This document shows positions 45,962 to 56,100 of a stretch of DNA of 64,000 nt, one piece after another (within the stretch, counting starts at the first letter, position 1; each line of letters starts with the position of its first letter). Both the position numbers and the translations under genes were made by a program. Source of the stretch: Verrucomicrobiota bacterium (GTDB taxonomy: Bacteria > Verrucomicrobiota > Verrucomicrobiia > Limisphaerales > J093). The DNA lies in the NCBI GenBank assembly GCA_016716505.1, contig JADJWF010000011.1:310001-374000 (forward strand). The letters run 5' to 3'. Below the pieces are notes generated by a model. The model ran no database searches and was not told the origin of the DNA. It was given only the letters and a program-made list of their open reading frames with translations.

Positions 45962-46270
45962 GTGACGGTTGAGACGTTCAAACCTGAGATGACCGAGGCC
46001 CTGAAGGCCTTCGACAAATACGTCATCTGCCTGGAAAAATCGGTCGAGGAATGTCGGGCCTCGCTCGCCTCGCTGATGGAGAAGGCCATCGCGGCCTACG
46101 AGAACCGCGCCCCGGGACTGCGCCACGGCATCGCCCTTGACCGCCATCTCACCGTGATTCTCAGTCAGACCGAAGGCGACCGCCCGCTCTGCGCGATCTA
46201 CTTCAACCTGCACACTCCGTATCACAAGCAGGCGGCCGGCAAGCCGCCGGCCCGGCAGCGCGCGCAGTAG
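45962..46270 (+). CDS. small hypothetical protein
   Basis: A 102-residue frame starting GTG at 45962 (an ATG at 45989 is an alternative), 50 bases after yggS on the same strand. It reads FDKYVICLEKSVEECRASLASLMEKAI, then ALDRHLTVILSQTEGDRPLCAIYFNLH, with a basic tail. Spaced charged helices and a beta-strand suggest a small folded cytoplasmic protein. I recognise no family. Confidence 0.55.
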   Translation: MTVETFKPEMTEALKAFDKYVICLEKSVEECRASLASLMEKAIAAYENRAPGLRHGIALDRHLTVILSQTEGDRPLCAIYFNLHTPYHKQAAGKPPARQRAQ

Positions 46271-46313
46271 CGGCTGGTCTCCAGTCAGGGGCCGGGCCGC
46301 CGAACGCCGGCGG

Positions 46314-47648
46314 TCACGCCAATCCCTCCACCTCCCACCCTGGCCGATACCTCCGGCGGACGTACTGGTTCGCGTCCGTGACGTTGGTGAACCGCAGCGC
46401 GGCGGCGTCCCACTCGAGGGTGGTTTTCGGAAAATGCGTGGCCACGCCGCCCAGCAACACCGTTTCGGTCAGCGGTCCGGAGTAATCGAAGCTCGCGGAT
46501 GGCTTCGCGCCGCCGCGGCAGGCCTCGACCCAGAGCCGCCAGTGGTCGGCGCCCGCAACGCGCGGAACCGGATAGCCTTCGAAGTCTTTTTCCGGCAGGA
46601 GTTGCGGCGGACCAATGTGCGGCAGCAACAGGACTCCTTTCGTGCCGACGAAGATTGAGCCTTGGTCCGGCACCGGCTGATCGCCGATCAGCGCGGTGAT
46701 GTCCCTGGGCGGACGCTCGTCGCCGTCGTACCACGTCACGTTGACCTTCGGGCCCTCAGTGACCTTCGTGCCCGGGAACACGTAATGAATGATCGCGTTG
46801 ACCGACCAGTTCCAACGATTCGGCGCCGGCCCCTCGGACCGGACCGACAACGGCGCTGTGAGCTCCAGCGCCTTGAAGACCGGATCGTAGATGTGACAGC
46901 CCATGTCGCCAAAGGTGCCCGTGCCGAAATCGAGGCGCTTCCGCCAGTTGCCGGGATGGTAATAACCGTCGCCGATGAAAGGCCGGTCAGCGGCGACGCC
47001 CAGCCACAGATTCCAGTCGAAGCCCGCCGGCGGCGTGTCGCGGCGGTCCGGCAACGGTGAGGGATCGCCCCACTTTTTGCCGCTCCAGGTGTGGACCTCG
47101 CGGACCTTCCCAATGGCCAGCCGCTGGATCAACTCCACCGCCAGGCGATACTCGCTGGCGGAGTGAATCTGGATACCCATCTGCGTTACCAGCTTGCGGT
47201 CCCGCGCGAACTCCGTGAGCCGCCGGGATTCCAGGACATTGTGCGTCAGTGGCTTCTGGCAATAGACGTGCCGTCCGAGCTGCATCGCGGACATGGCGAT
47301 CGGCGCGTGCATGTGATCGGGCGTGGAGACATTCACCGAGTCCAGGTCGCGTTCTTTGTCGAGCAACTCGCGCCAGTCCTGGTACACGCGCAGGTTCGGG
47401 TATCGCTTTTTCAACTCGGCCGCTCGATTGAGGTCCACGTCGGCCACGGCCACCAACTGCACGTTCGGCGCATTGAGAATGGACTGGATGTCGGCCGCCG
47501 CCATGCCGCTGGCGCCGAAGCTGGCGTGGCGCAGAGTTGAATTCGGTGAGGCGGCGCGCAGGTCGCGGAGGAAGGCCGGCGCTGCGGCGGAGGCGAGGGC
47601 GACGGCGTGAAGAAAGCGCCGGCGGCTGACGCGGTGGCTCGAAATCAT
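46314..47648 (-). CDS. Tat-exported Gfo/Idh/MocA family oxidoreductase
   Basis: A 444-residue protein with a Tat signal (VSRRRFLHAVALASAAAPAF) after the ATG at 47648. The Rossmann part includes LRHASFGASGMAAADIQSIL, LVAVADVDLNRAAELKKRYP and VNVSTPDHMHAPIAMSAM, and YCQKPLTHNVLES supplies the family's conserved Lys-Pro. The C-terminal GFO/IDH substrate domain follows (GTGTFGDMGCHIYDPVFKAL, GADHWRLWVEACRGG). Exported Gfo/Idh enzymes of this kind act on sugars or glycoside derivatives in Verrucomicrobiota; the substrate is unknown. It ends convergently with the small gene upstream and lies opposite the sialidase-like gene. Confidence 0.9.
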   Translation of the reverse strand: MISSHRVSRRRFLHAVALASAAAPAFLRDLRAASPNSTLRHASFGASGMAAADIQSILNAPNVQLVAVADVDLNRAAELKKRYPNLRVYQDWRELLDKERDLDSVNVSTPDHMHAPIAMSAMQLGRHVYCQKPLTHNVLESRRLTEFARDRKLVTQMGIQIHSASEYRLAVELIQRLAIGKVREVHTWSGKKWGDPSPLPDRRDTPPAGFDWNLWLGVAADRPFIGDGYYHPGNWRKRLDFGTGTFGDMGCHIYDPVFKALELTAPLSVRSEGPAPNRWNWSVNAIIHYVFPGTKVTEGPKVNVTWYDGDERPPRDITALIGDQPVPDQGSIFVGTKGVLLLPHIGPPQLLPEKDFEGYPVPRVAGADHWRLWVEACRGGAKPSASFDYSGPLTETVLLGGVATHFPKTTLEWDAAALRFTNVTDANQYVRRRYRPGWEVEGLA

Positions 47649-47802
47649 GGCGTGAGTTCTAGGGGCGAGGCGGCACCGGCGCAATTCCAGACTGGTTCCT
47701 GTCGGTGGATTCCCTTGGGCGGGCTCACCTCTCTTCGAGGGATTGGTCTGTCACCGGCCTTTGCACTCGGATGGACAAGCAGGACCCGTTAGCCTCGCCG
47801 CC

Positions 47803-48780
47803 GTGAAATCATTCACCCGGGGAGCCATCGCCGCATTGGCAGTGAGTGTGGCCGTTCACACGATCGCGGCGGAACCCCAACTGACCGAGTCCCGCCGCAT
47901 CTGGGATCAGGCGCCGCACTGCGCGTTCACGGACCTGACGCGGTTTCGCGACCAGTGGTGGTGTGTCTTCCGCGAGGGGGCGGAACACGTCTCGCCCGAC
48001 GGCGCCGTGCGCGTGATCGTGTCGTCGGACGGCACGAACTGGGCATCCGCCGCACGGATCACTTCGCCGGTCGCCGACCTTCGCGATCCCAAGATCACGC
48101 CCACCCCGGACGGCCGGTTGATGCTGACTGCGGCCGGCGCGCTGACACCACCTGCGCCCGTCCGCCATCAAACCTACGCGTGGTTTTCGGCCGACGGTTG
48201 GCGATGGAGCGAACCCGCGTCCGTCGGCGAACCCAACGTCTGGCTCTGGCGGGTGGTGTGGGCGGGTGACACCGCGTACGGGGTCGGTTACGACACCACG
48301 GAGGAACGATTCACGCGCTTGTACCGGAGCGCCGACGGGCGGCGTTTTGAGACGGTCGTAACGAGGTTGTTCGATCAGGGGTACCCCAACGAAACCGGTT
48401 TGGCGGTGTTGGCGGACCGAACATTTGTCTGCCTGCTACGCCGCGACGGGGAACCAGGCTCCGCCCAAGTGGGCACATCACGCCCCCCGTACACCGACTG
48501 GCAATGGAAGGATCTCGGCGTGAGAATTGGAGGGCCTCAACTGCTCCTTCTGCCCGACGGCCGTTTGCTGGCGGGAATCCGGCTGTATGACGGCGGCGCG
48601 CGAACCTCTCTCGCAACGCTGGATGTGCCCACGGGTCGGCTCACCGAAATCCTGCGGCTGCCCTCGGGCGGCGACACCAGCTATCCAGGGGTCGTGTGGC
48701 ACGAGGGCTTGGTGTGGGTCAGCTACTACTCCTCGCATGAGGGCAGGACTGCGATCTATCTCGCGCGTGTCCGGCTCTAG
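47803..48780 (+). CDS. exported sialidase-like (exo-alpha-sialidase/BNR) protein
   Basis: A 325-residue protein; the GTG at 47803 gives a signal peptide (FTRGAIAALAVSVAVHTIAA). The body has the pattern of a six-bladed propeller with repeated Asp-box-like turns (SSDGTNWASAARI, SADGWRWSEPASV, SADGRRFETVV) and conserved FRDQWWCVFREG and LRDPKITPTPDGRLML segments. Sialidase Arg-triad residues were not assigned, so it could be a related glycosidase or a sugar-binding propeller. It is divergent from the Gfo/Idh gene across 154 bases, so the two may share a control region. Confidence 0.72.
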   Translation: MKSFTRGAIAALAVSVAVHTIAAEPQLTESRRIWDQAPHCAFTDLTRFRDQWWCVFREGAEHVSPDGAVRVIVSSDGTNWASAARITSPVADLRDPKITPTPDGRLMLTAAGALTPPAPVRHQTYAWFSADGWRWSEPASVGEPNVWLWRVVWAGDTAYGVGYDTTEERFTRLYRSADGRRFETVVTRLFDQGYPNETGLAVLADRTFVCLLRRDGEPGSAQVGTSRPPYTDWQWKDLGVRIGGPQLLLLPDGRLLAGIRLYDGGARTSLATLDVPTGRLTEILRLPSGGDTSYPGVVWHEGLVWVSYYSSHEGRTAIYLARVRL

Positions 48781-48865
48781 CTCGGGTATTTCACCGTTCG
48801 CAGTAAACGCCCGCAGACTGCCGCCGACGGCGTGAGCCGGCAGCGGCGCGTGCACGCCGCCCGGA

Positions 48866-48889
48866 CCGCCGCCTCACGGCGGCGGCTAC
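48866..48889 (-). repeat. solitary REP-like palindrome with GTAG lead
   Basis: On the minus strand GTAG is followed by a hairpin, GCCGCC-GTGA-GGCGGC (arms 48868-48873 and 48878-48883). GTAG plus a GC-rich hairpin is the usual REP target format of RAYT enzymes. It differs in sequence from the 123-bp repeat at 9.7-12.9 kb. It lies in a 280-base gap that holds nothing else I recognise. Confidence 0.45.
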
Positions 48890-49062
48890 CCTGAGTAGGA
48901 AGTATCCGGGTCAGCCAGTTAACCGCCCGGCGCTCGGCGGGCCGGCGTCTGCGCAACTTCGTCCGGGACATTGCCCCTCGCGTTGATGACGCTGGCGCGA
49001 GCGGCGGTTCACCTCTACCTTGGCCGGGTCGTGGCCGGAACCGGCCCAACGAAGTTTGCGTT

Positions 49063-49719
49063 TTGAACCTGTTACTATCCGATCCGCGTCCCGAAGTCGC
49101 CGCCCTGGTGGGCGACCCGCATCCCTTGGTCGAGCGGATTGGATCGTCCGGCGTGCTGGCAGTCCTGCCGGTGGCGGAAGCGCTCGGCGCCGAGCCGGTG
49201 AAGGATGCGGCGTCGCTGGCCCGCTTCGTCGCTGGTTACCAGCGGGCGTTGTTGGCGCCCGAGGAACTCCCGGCCATCGTCCGCGCTTGGGGACACGGCA
49301 GCCGGGGTGAATGGCGCGAGCTGCTCGCCTTGGACCGTGAGCTGGCGGCGGGTGGCCGGCTGGGCAATTTCGCGGCCGCCAGCCGCACGGTCGGCCGGTC
49401 GCAACTGCGCCGACTCCTGCCCTTGCGCGATGCCCGCGTGGTGCGGCGCTACTGGGAGGCGGCCGAAGCGGGCGAAGCGGCGGCCTGGCATGTGCTCGTC
49501 TATGGTTTGGCGCTGGCGGTCTTCTCCGTGCCGCTGCGGCCGGGCCTCCTCCACTACGCCCAACAAACCACGACTGGTTTGATCGCCTCCGCTGCGGGTC
49601 CCTTGCGGTTGGACGAGGGCGTCCAAACACGCCTCATTGTGGATGCCAGTGCTGGGATCCCCGCGGCAGTGGCCGGGGCGATCAGCCCTTCTGCCGGCGG
49701 CTTCACGGTGGTGCCTTGA
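49063..49719 (+). CDS. UreF-like protein (urease accessory family), no urease genes nearby
   Basis: A 218-residue protein starting at TTG 49063. The middle and C-terminal parts follow the UreF pattern: DAASLARFVAGYQRALLAPEELPAIVRAW, then LLALDRELAAGGRLGNFAAASR, then WHVLVYGLALAVFSVPLRPGLL with HYAQQTTTGLIASAAG and a final LRLDEGVQTRLI. UreF helps load nickel into urease, but no ureA-G gene lies nearby. The N-terminal part lacks the usual FSHSxGLE motif, so it may have another role. No homology search was run, and the call rests on pattern alone. Confidence 0.5.
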   Translation: MNLLLSDPRPEVAALVGDPHPLVERIGSSGVLAVLPVAEALGAEPVKDAASLARFVAGYQRALLAPEELPAIVRAWGHGSRGEWRELLALDRELAAGGRLGNFAAASRTVGRSQLRRLLPLRDARVVRRYWEAAEAGEAAAWHVLVYGLALAVFSVPLRPGLLHYAQQTTTGLIASAAGPLRLDEGVQTRLIVDASAGIPAAVAGAISPSAGGFTVVP

Positions 49720-49811
49720 GCCCTGGCGGCGTGCGCCCGAATCCGGCGGGCTCCTTGCCACCGCGGCGCGCCACTCCTACTGTCCATGGCGTTCGACGCG
49801 AACGGCACCGC

Positions 49812-51146
49812 ATGAAGAGACGTTTGATTTACTCGGTCACGATCACCGCACTGGCGCTCAACCTGTTTTTTGGCGCCCAGCTTTACCTCCAGTCGGCCGA
49901 AGCGGAACCCAAGAACGACATCTACCGGCAGTTGCGCCTGTTCGCGCTGGTCCTCGAACGGGTCCGTCAGGACTACGTGGACGGGGCGGACCTCTCCTAC
50001 CAGGACCTGATCTACGGCGCCTTGCGGGGGATGCTCGGCACCCTTGATCCCCACAGCGAGTTCCTTGAACCCAAGCGCTACGAAGGGCTGAAGGAAGATA
50101 CCGAGGGCCGCTTTGGGGGCGTTGGAATCCAGGTGGGAATGCGGGGCGGCGTCCTGACCGTCATCGCGCCGATTGACGACACGCCCGCCGCCCGGGCAGG
50201 GATTCTCTCCGGCGACCGCATCATCCGGATCAACGGCCGCAACGCCCGCGACCTGAGCCAAAACGAGGCGATCCAGCAACTCCGCGGCGAGCCTGGCACC
50301 GAGGTGACCATCACCATCGAGCGCCCCTCCACCGGAACCGAACGCGACATCACCCTCAAGCGCGAGAGAATCCGCGTGGACACCGTGCGCGACATCAACG
50401 GTCGCGGCGAATACCCGCTCGGTCCCGACAGGCTGGGCTACATCCGGCTCAGCCAGTTCGGGGAGAGCACCCAGAAGGAACTGTCGGCCGCGTTGAAGAA
50501 ACTGGAGGCTCAGGGCATGCAGGGGCTGGTGCTTGATTTGCGGGACAATCCGGGCGGCCTGTTGGATCAGGCGGCCATGGTGTGTGAGAAGTTCGTCCCC
50601 GCGCGGACGCCGATCGTTTCCACCCGGGGGCGGGATCCCGCCGAACAGCGCGAATACCGGGCCACGAGCCGCGACCAGCATCTCGAAGTGCCGCTGGTGG
50701 TGCTGGTGAACGGCGGCAGCGCCAGCGCCTCGGAAATCGTGGCCGGCTGCCTGCAGGACTTGAAGCGCGCCGTCATCGTCGGCGAACGCACCTTCGGCAA
50801 GGGTTCGGTCCAATCGGTCATTCCGCTGATGGATGGATCCGCCCTCCGCCTCACCACGGCGAAGTACTACACGCCCAGCCAGCGGGTCATTCACGAGCAG
50901 GGCATCACGCCCGACATTGTCGTGCCGATGACCCCGGAGGAAACGCAGGCCGCCTTCAACCGCCGGCAGGCCGGGTACATCGAAACGCTCGAACCCGAGG
51001 CTCGCGAGGCCGCGTTGGCGGCGCAGGATCCGCAGCTTGACCGCGCCTTTGAATTGCTCAGGGGCATCACCCTCTTCACGCAACGCCAGAACGGCGGCGC
51101 GAAGTCCGCGAAAGCCGGCAAGGGAGCGGAGATCCTGACCCAGTAA
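49812..51146 (+). CDS. carboxy-terminal processing protease (S41, CtpA-like)
   Basis: A 444-residue exported or anchored protease with an N-terminal hydrophobic segment (SVTITALALNLFFGAQLYLQ). A PDZ domain follows (GGVGIQVGMRGGVLTVIAPI, TPAARAGILSGDRIIRING, residues ~101-142), then the S41 core: LVLDLRDNPGGLLDQA, the nucleophile Ser in NGGSASASEI (residues 300-309) and the catalytic Lys in ERTFGKGSVQ (Lys330). Such enzymes clip C-termini of periplasmic proteins. It lies 59 bases upstream of tsaD. Confidence 0.95.
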   Translation: MKRRLIYSVTITALALNLFFGAQLYLQSAEAEPKNDIYRQLRLFALVLERVRQDYVDGADLSYQDLIYGALRGMLGTLDPHSEFLEPKRYEGLKEDTEGRFGGVGIQVGMRGGVLTVIAPIDDTPAARAGILSGDRIIRINGRNARDLSQNEAIQQLRGEPGTEVTITIERPSTGTERDITLKRERIRVDTVRDINGRGEYPLGPDRLGYIRLSQFGESTQKELSAALKKLEAQGMQGLVLDLRDNPGGLLDQAAMVCEKFVPARTPIVSTRGRDPAEQREYRATSRDQHLEVPLVVLVNGGSASASEIVAGCLQDLKRAVIVGERTFGKGSVQSVIPLMDGSALRLTTAKYYTPSQRVIHEQGITPDIVVPMTPEETQAAFNRRQAGYIETLEPEAREAALAAQDPQLDRAFELLRGITLFTQRQNGGAKSAKAGKGAEILTQ

Positions 51147-51205
51147 CGCTTCCCGGTCGCGCACCCGCCCCGCACCCCCGCCACCGCCGCCCGATCTTTC
51201 GCCCC

Positions 51206-52249
51206 GTGCTGCTGGCCATTGAAACCTCGTGCGACGAAACCAGTGTCGCCGTGGTCCATGACGGCGTGGTGCGGGCGAACCTGGTCGCGTCGCAAGTGCG
51301 GCTCCATGCCGAGTACGGAGGGGTGGTTCCCGAACTCGCCACCCGCGAGCATCTGCGCCACCTCGCACCGCTTGTGCGGGCGGCGTTGCGCGAGGCGGGC
51401 GTGGCCGCCGGTGAACTCGACGCGGTAGCGGCCACCCAGGGACCTGGTTTGCCCAGCGCCCTGCTCGTCGGTCTCAAGGCGGCACAAGGCCTGGCCTTCG
51501 CGCTGGAACGCCCGTTCCTCGGCGTCCACCACCACGAAGCGCACCTGTACTCGCCCTGGATCACAGGCCAGCCGCCGCGCGCCGATTTCGGCGCCTTTCT
51601 GCCCAACGTCTCGCTCCTTGTCAGCGGCGGCCACACGATGCTGGTGCGGGTGGAGGCCGGGTTCCGTCACCGTGTCCTCGGTTCGACCGTGGACGACGCG
51701 GCGGGCGAGTGCTTCGACAAGACGGCGAAGCTGCTGGGGCTGGCCTATCCGGGCGGGCCGCTGCTGGATCGTCTCGCCGCCACCGGCGATCCCCGGTCCT
51801 TTGCGTTGCCACGCCCCATGCTGAACGAGCCGCACGATGACTTCAGCTTCAGCGGTCTGAAAACGTCCGTGCGCTACCGCTTGCGTGATCAGCCGGATTT
51901 GTTGGCGCACGACAGGCGGATCCACGACCTGTGCGCGAGCGTCCAGGCAGCCATCGTCGAGGTGCTCGTCAGCAAAACGGTTCGGGCCGCCCTGCGGGAA
52001 GGCGTGTCCTGCGTGACCGCGTCGGGCGGGGTCACCTGCAACCGGCAGTTGCGCCGGGACTTGGCGGCCGCGTGCCAGGCGCACGGACTTTCCCTGCGCC
52101 TCGCCGCACCCGCGCTCTGCACGGACAACGCGGCGATGGTGGGCATCGTCGCCGAGCGCCAGCTCGCCAGCGGCGCTGCGCCCACCGATCTGGACGCCGA
52201 GATCCGTCCTGGCTGGTCGCTGACGGACCTTCCCAACGCGGTGCGGTGA
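51206..52249 (+). CDS. tsaD: tRNA N6-adenosine threonylcarbamoyltransferase
   Basis: A 347-residue TsaD that attaches the threonylcarbamoyl group to A37 of ANN-decoding tRNAs. A GTG at 51206 starts MLLAIETSCDETSVAV. The metal-binding HHHEAH (residues 108-113), LLVSGGHTMLV, DDAAGECFDKTAKLLGL and DNAAMVGIVA are all classic blocks of the ASKHA ATPase fold. Length and order are standard. It lies between the S41 protease and YqgE genes with short gaps, possibly one transcription unit. Confidence 0.97.
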   Translation: MLLAIETSCDETSVAVVHDGVVRANLVASQVRLHAEYGGVVPELATREHLRHLAPLVRAALREAGVAAGELDAVAATQGPGLPSALLVGLKAAQGLAFALERPFLGVHHHEAHLYSPWITGQPPRADFGAFLPNVSLLVSGGHTMLVRVEAGFRHRVLGSTVDDAAGECFDKTAKLLGLAYPGGPLLDRLAATGDPRSFALPRPMLNEPHDDFSFSGLKTSVRYRLRDQPDLLAHDRRIHDLCASVQAAIVEVLVSKTVRAALREGVSCVTASGGVTCNRQLRRDLAAACQAHGLSLRLAAPALCTDNAAMVGIVAERQLASGAAPTDLDAEIRPGWSLTDLPNAVR

Positions 52250-52371
52250 CCTCGCCGCGTTGGCATTCAAAGGGGGCACAGCGAGCCGGTTTCCCGCCGG
52301 CCTGCATATTTGGCTCGCCCGACTCAAGCAAGGGTGGCAGCGTCTCCTCCGGATTCCGGTCCGAGTCACGC

Positions 52372-52932
52372 ATGGCCGAGAAACCCAAGTACCTCAAAGG
52401 GCAGTTGCTGCTGGATGGCGGCAACCTCGTTGGCTCGTGGTTTCATCGCACGGTGGTCCTCATCTGTGACCACGACGAGAAGGGCGCGTTCGGCCTCGTC
52501 CTGAATCGGGACAGCGGCCGGAAGGCGGGCGACGCGATCATCGAGGATTTGCCCGAGCAGGTGCGCGAACTGGCCGTGTACATCGGCGGGCCCGTGCAGC
52601 CCGGCGCGATGAGCTTCCTCTACACGGACGACTACCTGCCCGACGGCAACGTGTTGCCCAACGTCAGCCTGAGCCATTCCCTCGAGGATTTGGTCGCCAT
52701 CGGTGACTCCTTCTCGCCGACCCAGAAAATCCGCTTGTTCGCCGGCTACGCCGGCTGGGCGCCCGGCCAGTTGGAGAGCGAGATGAGGCGCAAGTCGTGG
52801 CTCGCTGTTCCCGCCACGCCGGCCCTCATTTTTCCGGCCGATCCCAGTCGCCTCTGGCAGGAAATTCTTGCGCCGATGGGCTGGAAGTACCGCCTGCTCG
52901 CGAATTCGCCGGACGACCTCTCGCGCAACTGA
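52372..52932 (+). CDS. YqgE/AlgH family protein
   Basis: A 186-residue YqgE/AlgH (UPF0301) protein. Family segments are KGQLLLDGGNLVGSWFHRTV, GAFGLVLNRDSGR, YIGGPVQPGAMSFLY and FAGYAGWAPGQLESEM. The ATG at 52372 was chosen; the frame is open upstream inside tsaD. The biochemical role of this widespread small protein is not established. It is the last gene before the oppositely oriented carbohydrate-binding protein gene. Confidence 0.95.
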   Translation: MAEKPKYLKGQLLLDGGNLVGSWFHRTVVLICDHDEKGAFGLVLNRDSGRKAGDAIIEDLPEQVRELAVYIGGPVQPGAMSFLYTDDYLPDGNVLPNVSLSHSLEDLVAIGDSFSPTQKIRLFAGYAGWAPGQLESEMRRKSWLAVPATPALIFPADPSRLWQEILAPMGWKYRLLANSPDDLSRN

Positions 52933-53037
52933 GGACGAACCCTCGGGCCAGGCTCCCAGAGTAGTCGCCGCCGTGGTATCGAGAGGCACCTGTCGGATTC
53001 AATCGGCGGTGCCCCCCCCGCACAACAGAGCCCACCC

Positions 53038-53070
53038 AAAAAAAAGAGACCGGGCCGAAGCCCGGTCTCT
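53038..53070 (-). terminator. rho-independent terminator of the giant CBM protein gene
   Basis: On the minus strand an 11-bp stem (AGAGACCGGGC at 53060-53070 with GCCCGGTCTCT at 53045-53055) and a TTCG tetraloop are followed by eight T residues (A run at 53038-53045 on the plus strand), 32 bases after the stop codon of the gene at 53102-56983. Confidence 0.9.
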
Positions 53071-53101
53071 GTGATTCCGTCAGGCTGATCTCAGCCCCGA
53101 C

Positions 53102-56100
53102 CTACTTGCGAATGCGCCCAAACTGCGCCGGTTGGTCCGGAGTGAACGTGAAGGGACTCGTCGCCCCCGGCACGTCCTGCCACGGCCCTGTCACCGCCGG
53201 CGCCGCCTGCAACGTCCCACCGCCCGTCCACTCAATGGTGATGGTCCCGTTGGCGTTCTGCCGAATGCTCGTGAACTGCGGCTGCCCGCCTTCCTCGTAT
53301 GGCCCCACGGGGACCAGTACGAACCAGTCGAAGTCGCCGCTGTCCATCGTGAACCGGAAGGTGGTGGTGTCCTTCAGGCTGACCTGGGCCACCGACCCGC
53401 CGGAATCCCTCATGGGAACGAGGTTGTTGGCGCCCCAACCACCAGAGCCCGGCGCGTTGAACGATCCCAGCGGCGTCACGGTTTGCGAGGTGGCCGCCGG
53501 GTTGTCCACCAAACCGAGCGTGGCGCGGAGCTGATTGTCGCTACGGCCGTCGTAGGACAGCGCCGCCCACACTTCGTACTTCGCTGCCGGGATCACACGG
53601 GTGTAATTACCCCAATCGGCGGTGTTGACCCAGCCCAGCTTGTAATTGGCCGTGACTTCGTAGTTGCCACGGTCGCGACCCCAGCGCCCGCCGAGGTTGT
53701 CGTTGATGTTCTTGTTCGGAGTCTCACCGAGGCGGTACACGTTGGAGTCATCTCCATCGTCGGAGTTGTAGTCCACGCCCGCAACGGCGCTCAGGCCCTG
53801 ATACGCTCCGCCCAAATAGGGCATGACGTCCACGTCCCGGCCAGCGGTGCCTTTCTGCGGATTGGCCGTGCCGCCGCCCGTATTGAAGTCTTCGGCCTCG
53901 ATAACGAACACACCGGTCGCCGGGAGCGGCGCCACGTTCATTGTCGAAGCGAAGCTCTGCGGACTACCATCCGACCACCGCAGGATGTAGCTGTGGACAC
54001 CCGGCGTGGCCTTGGTCCACCTGACGGTTGCTCCATCCGCGTTATAGGCGGTTTCCAAATCCGCTGCGGGCACGGCCGCTCCGTCCACTTCCAACGAGAC
54101 CGAGCCGTTCGCCACCGACGTGGAGAAGTTCTCGACGGTCCAGGAAACGCGATCGTTGCGAACCGAATCACGCGGATCCGGAGCCTGCGTGACCGACGCC
54201 GGAGCGGTCGTCGGGGACAGGGTGAACCAGTCGAAATCACCGCCACGGGTGGTGTACCGGAGGGTGACGCGACCGCCGGGCAGTTTGAAGACGGCCTTGT
54301 TGCCCGCCGCATCCTGTGCTGGCAGGAGGCCGTTGTTACCCCAGCCGCCCGGAGGCGTGCCGCGGATGGTCGCCAAGGTCTTGACCGTCTGGTTGGCGGT
54401 CCCGGCGCCGGAAGTCACCAAGCCCAAGTCACCGCCAGCGGTACCCGCCGGGTCAATCGAGTGGGCCGCATACGCGGTGTAAACGCCCGCCGGAATGGTG
54501 CGGGTGTAGTTGTACCACTCCCCGTTGCCCGCCCAGCCAATCTTGTAGTTGGTGGTCACCTCGAAGCCCGGTCGGGCCGTGTCGAGGTTCGGCGGCGCCG
54601 CAGTCTGCGAATCCATCGGAACATTGGGGTTCAGCCCCGCCTCGATCGCGGCGCGATAGGCACCGTTCTGGTCAGGGGTGTTGCCGTCTTGGTAGTAGTC
54701 CACGTTGTGAACAGCCGCCAGTCCGGCGTACTCACCACCCTCGTAACCCGACCCGGTGGAGATTTGGGCCGTGCCGTTGTTGTCGAAGTGCTCTGCCTCG
54801 ATCGTGAAGGAGTTGGCGGGCAACGCGTCCACGCCCGGCTGGAAGTTGAAGGTGACCGTCTGGTCCCGCGACAGGCCACCGGTTTCGTCGTAGCGAAGGC
54901 GCACCGAGTTGGGGCCGGTGATCCATTGGCGCATCCCGGGCGGGGTGTAGCGGACCGTGGTGGTCTGCCCCGTCTTGGTCACCGTGGCCGCGACGTCGGC
55001 ACCGCCCACTTGGAGTCGCACGGAGCCATCCACCACGCTGGTGTCGCCGTCCATGATCTCGATTTCAACCGGGCCGGTGAAGGTGCTCGGAACGGTCACT
55101 TTGGTGATGTGCGCGCGCGGGGTCATGGGGCCCTTGGCGTACGTCTTTACCACGTTGGCGGCTCGGGTCGTATCATTCAGCAGGGCCAAGCTACCATCCG
55201 CCAGCCGCTGATAGACCTCGAAGCTTGCTCCACCTCCGCCCTCGAACCAGATGAACCGCATCGGGTAGATGCCAGGTTGGCGGACCAGGAAGGTGAACAA
55301 GGATTGGGGATTATTGGCGTCGGTCCCGCGACCGCCGTCGAACTGGCCCAACAGCTTGCCTTCCAACTGATACCGATCCAGCGGGTTCTTCCCCACGTAC
55401 ATGGCAAACCCGTCGTCACTGTTCACACCAAACGTATGCAAGCCCGCCTGGGTGAACTCCACGAAGAACAGGGCCTCGCAGGCGATGTTGTCCGGGTCGG
55501 TGATCGAGAATCCGTCGAAGCCCGGGATGAGCTTTTCGGGCGCCTGCCGCTGCGGGTCCGCCGCAAAGTCCTGGAACATGCCTTGGGACTGGCCCGCCTG
55601 ATCGTGGTTGAGATACTCGGTCTCGTGCGCGTATTTGTTCGCCGTACCGGGAATCGTCTGATTCAGGTCAGACGGCTGATTGATCCGGTTGGGACCGAGT
55701 TCTCCCCACAGTTGCTGCTCCGCGCGCGCCACGGTGTTGGCGTAGTCGAAGTCAAGGTTGGTGGTCTCATCCACCGCCAGCCACCACGTCCGCAGGAGGA
55801 AGCCCCGGTTGGAGGCGGCGGTATTGACTCCCGTCACCGCCAGATCCGGCGTGATGTCCACGTACGGGGCCACCGTGGCGGTGCGCGTGCCGCCCAAGTT
55901 GTTCCCCAAGGAATCTTGGAAGGACACCTTGACCGAGTGCTGCGAGCCCGACGCCAGCCAGTTCGGCGCGGTGACGACGCGGACGGTGGTGGTTTGCCCA
56001 TCCTTGCTGACACTGGTCGGAGTTACGGACGCCCCATCAATTTCCACCGCGATGGAACTCTGGACCACCTGGCTTTGGCCAGAATCTTCCAAGGTGATGG

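Noticed and set aside
49063..49719. A urease operon
   Set aside because: Only a UreF-like gene is present; no structural or other accessory urease genes are in the window.
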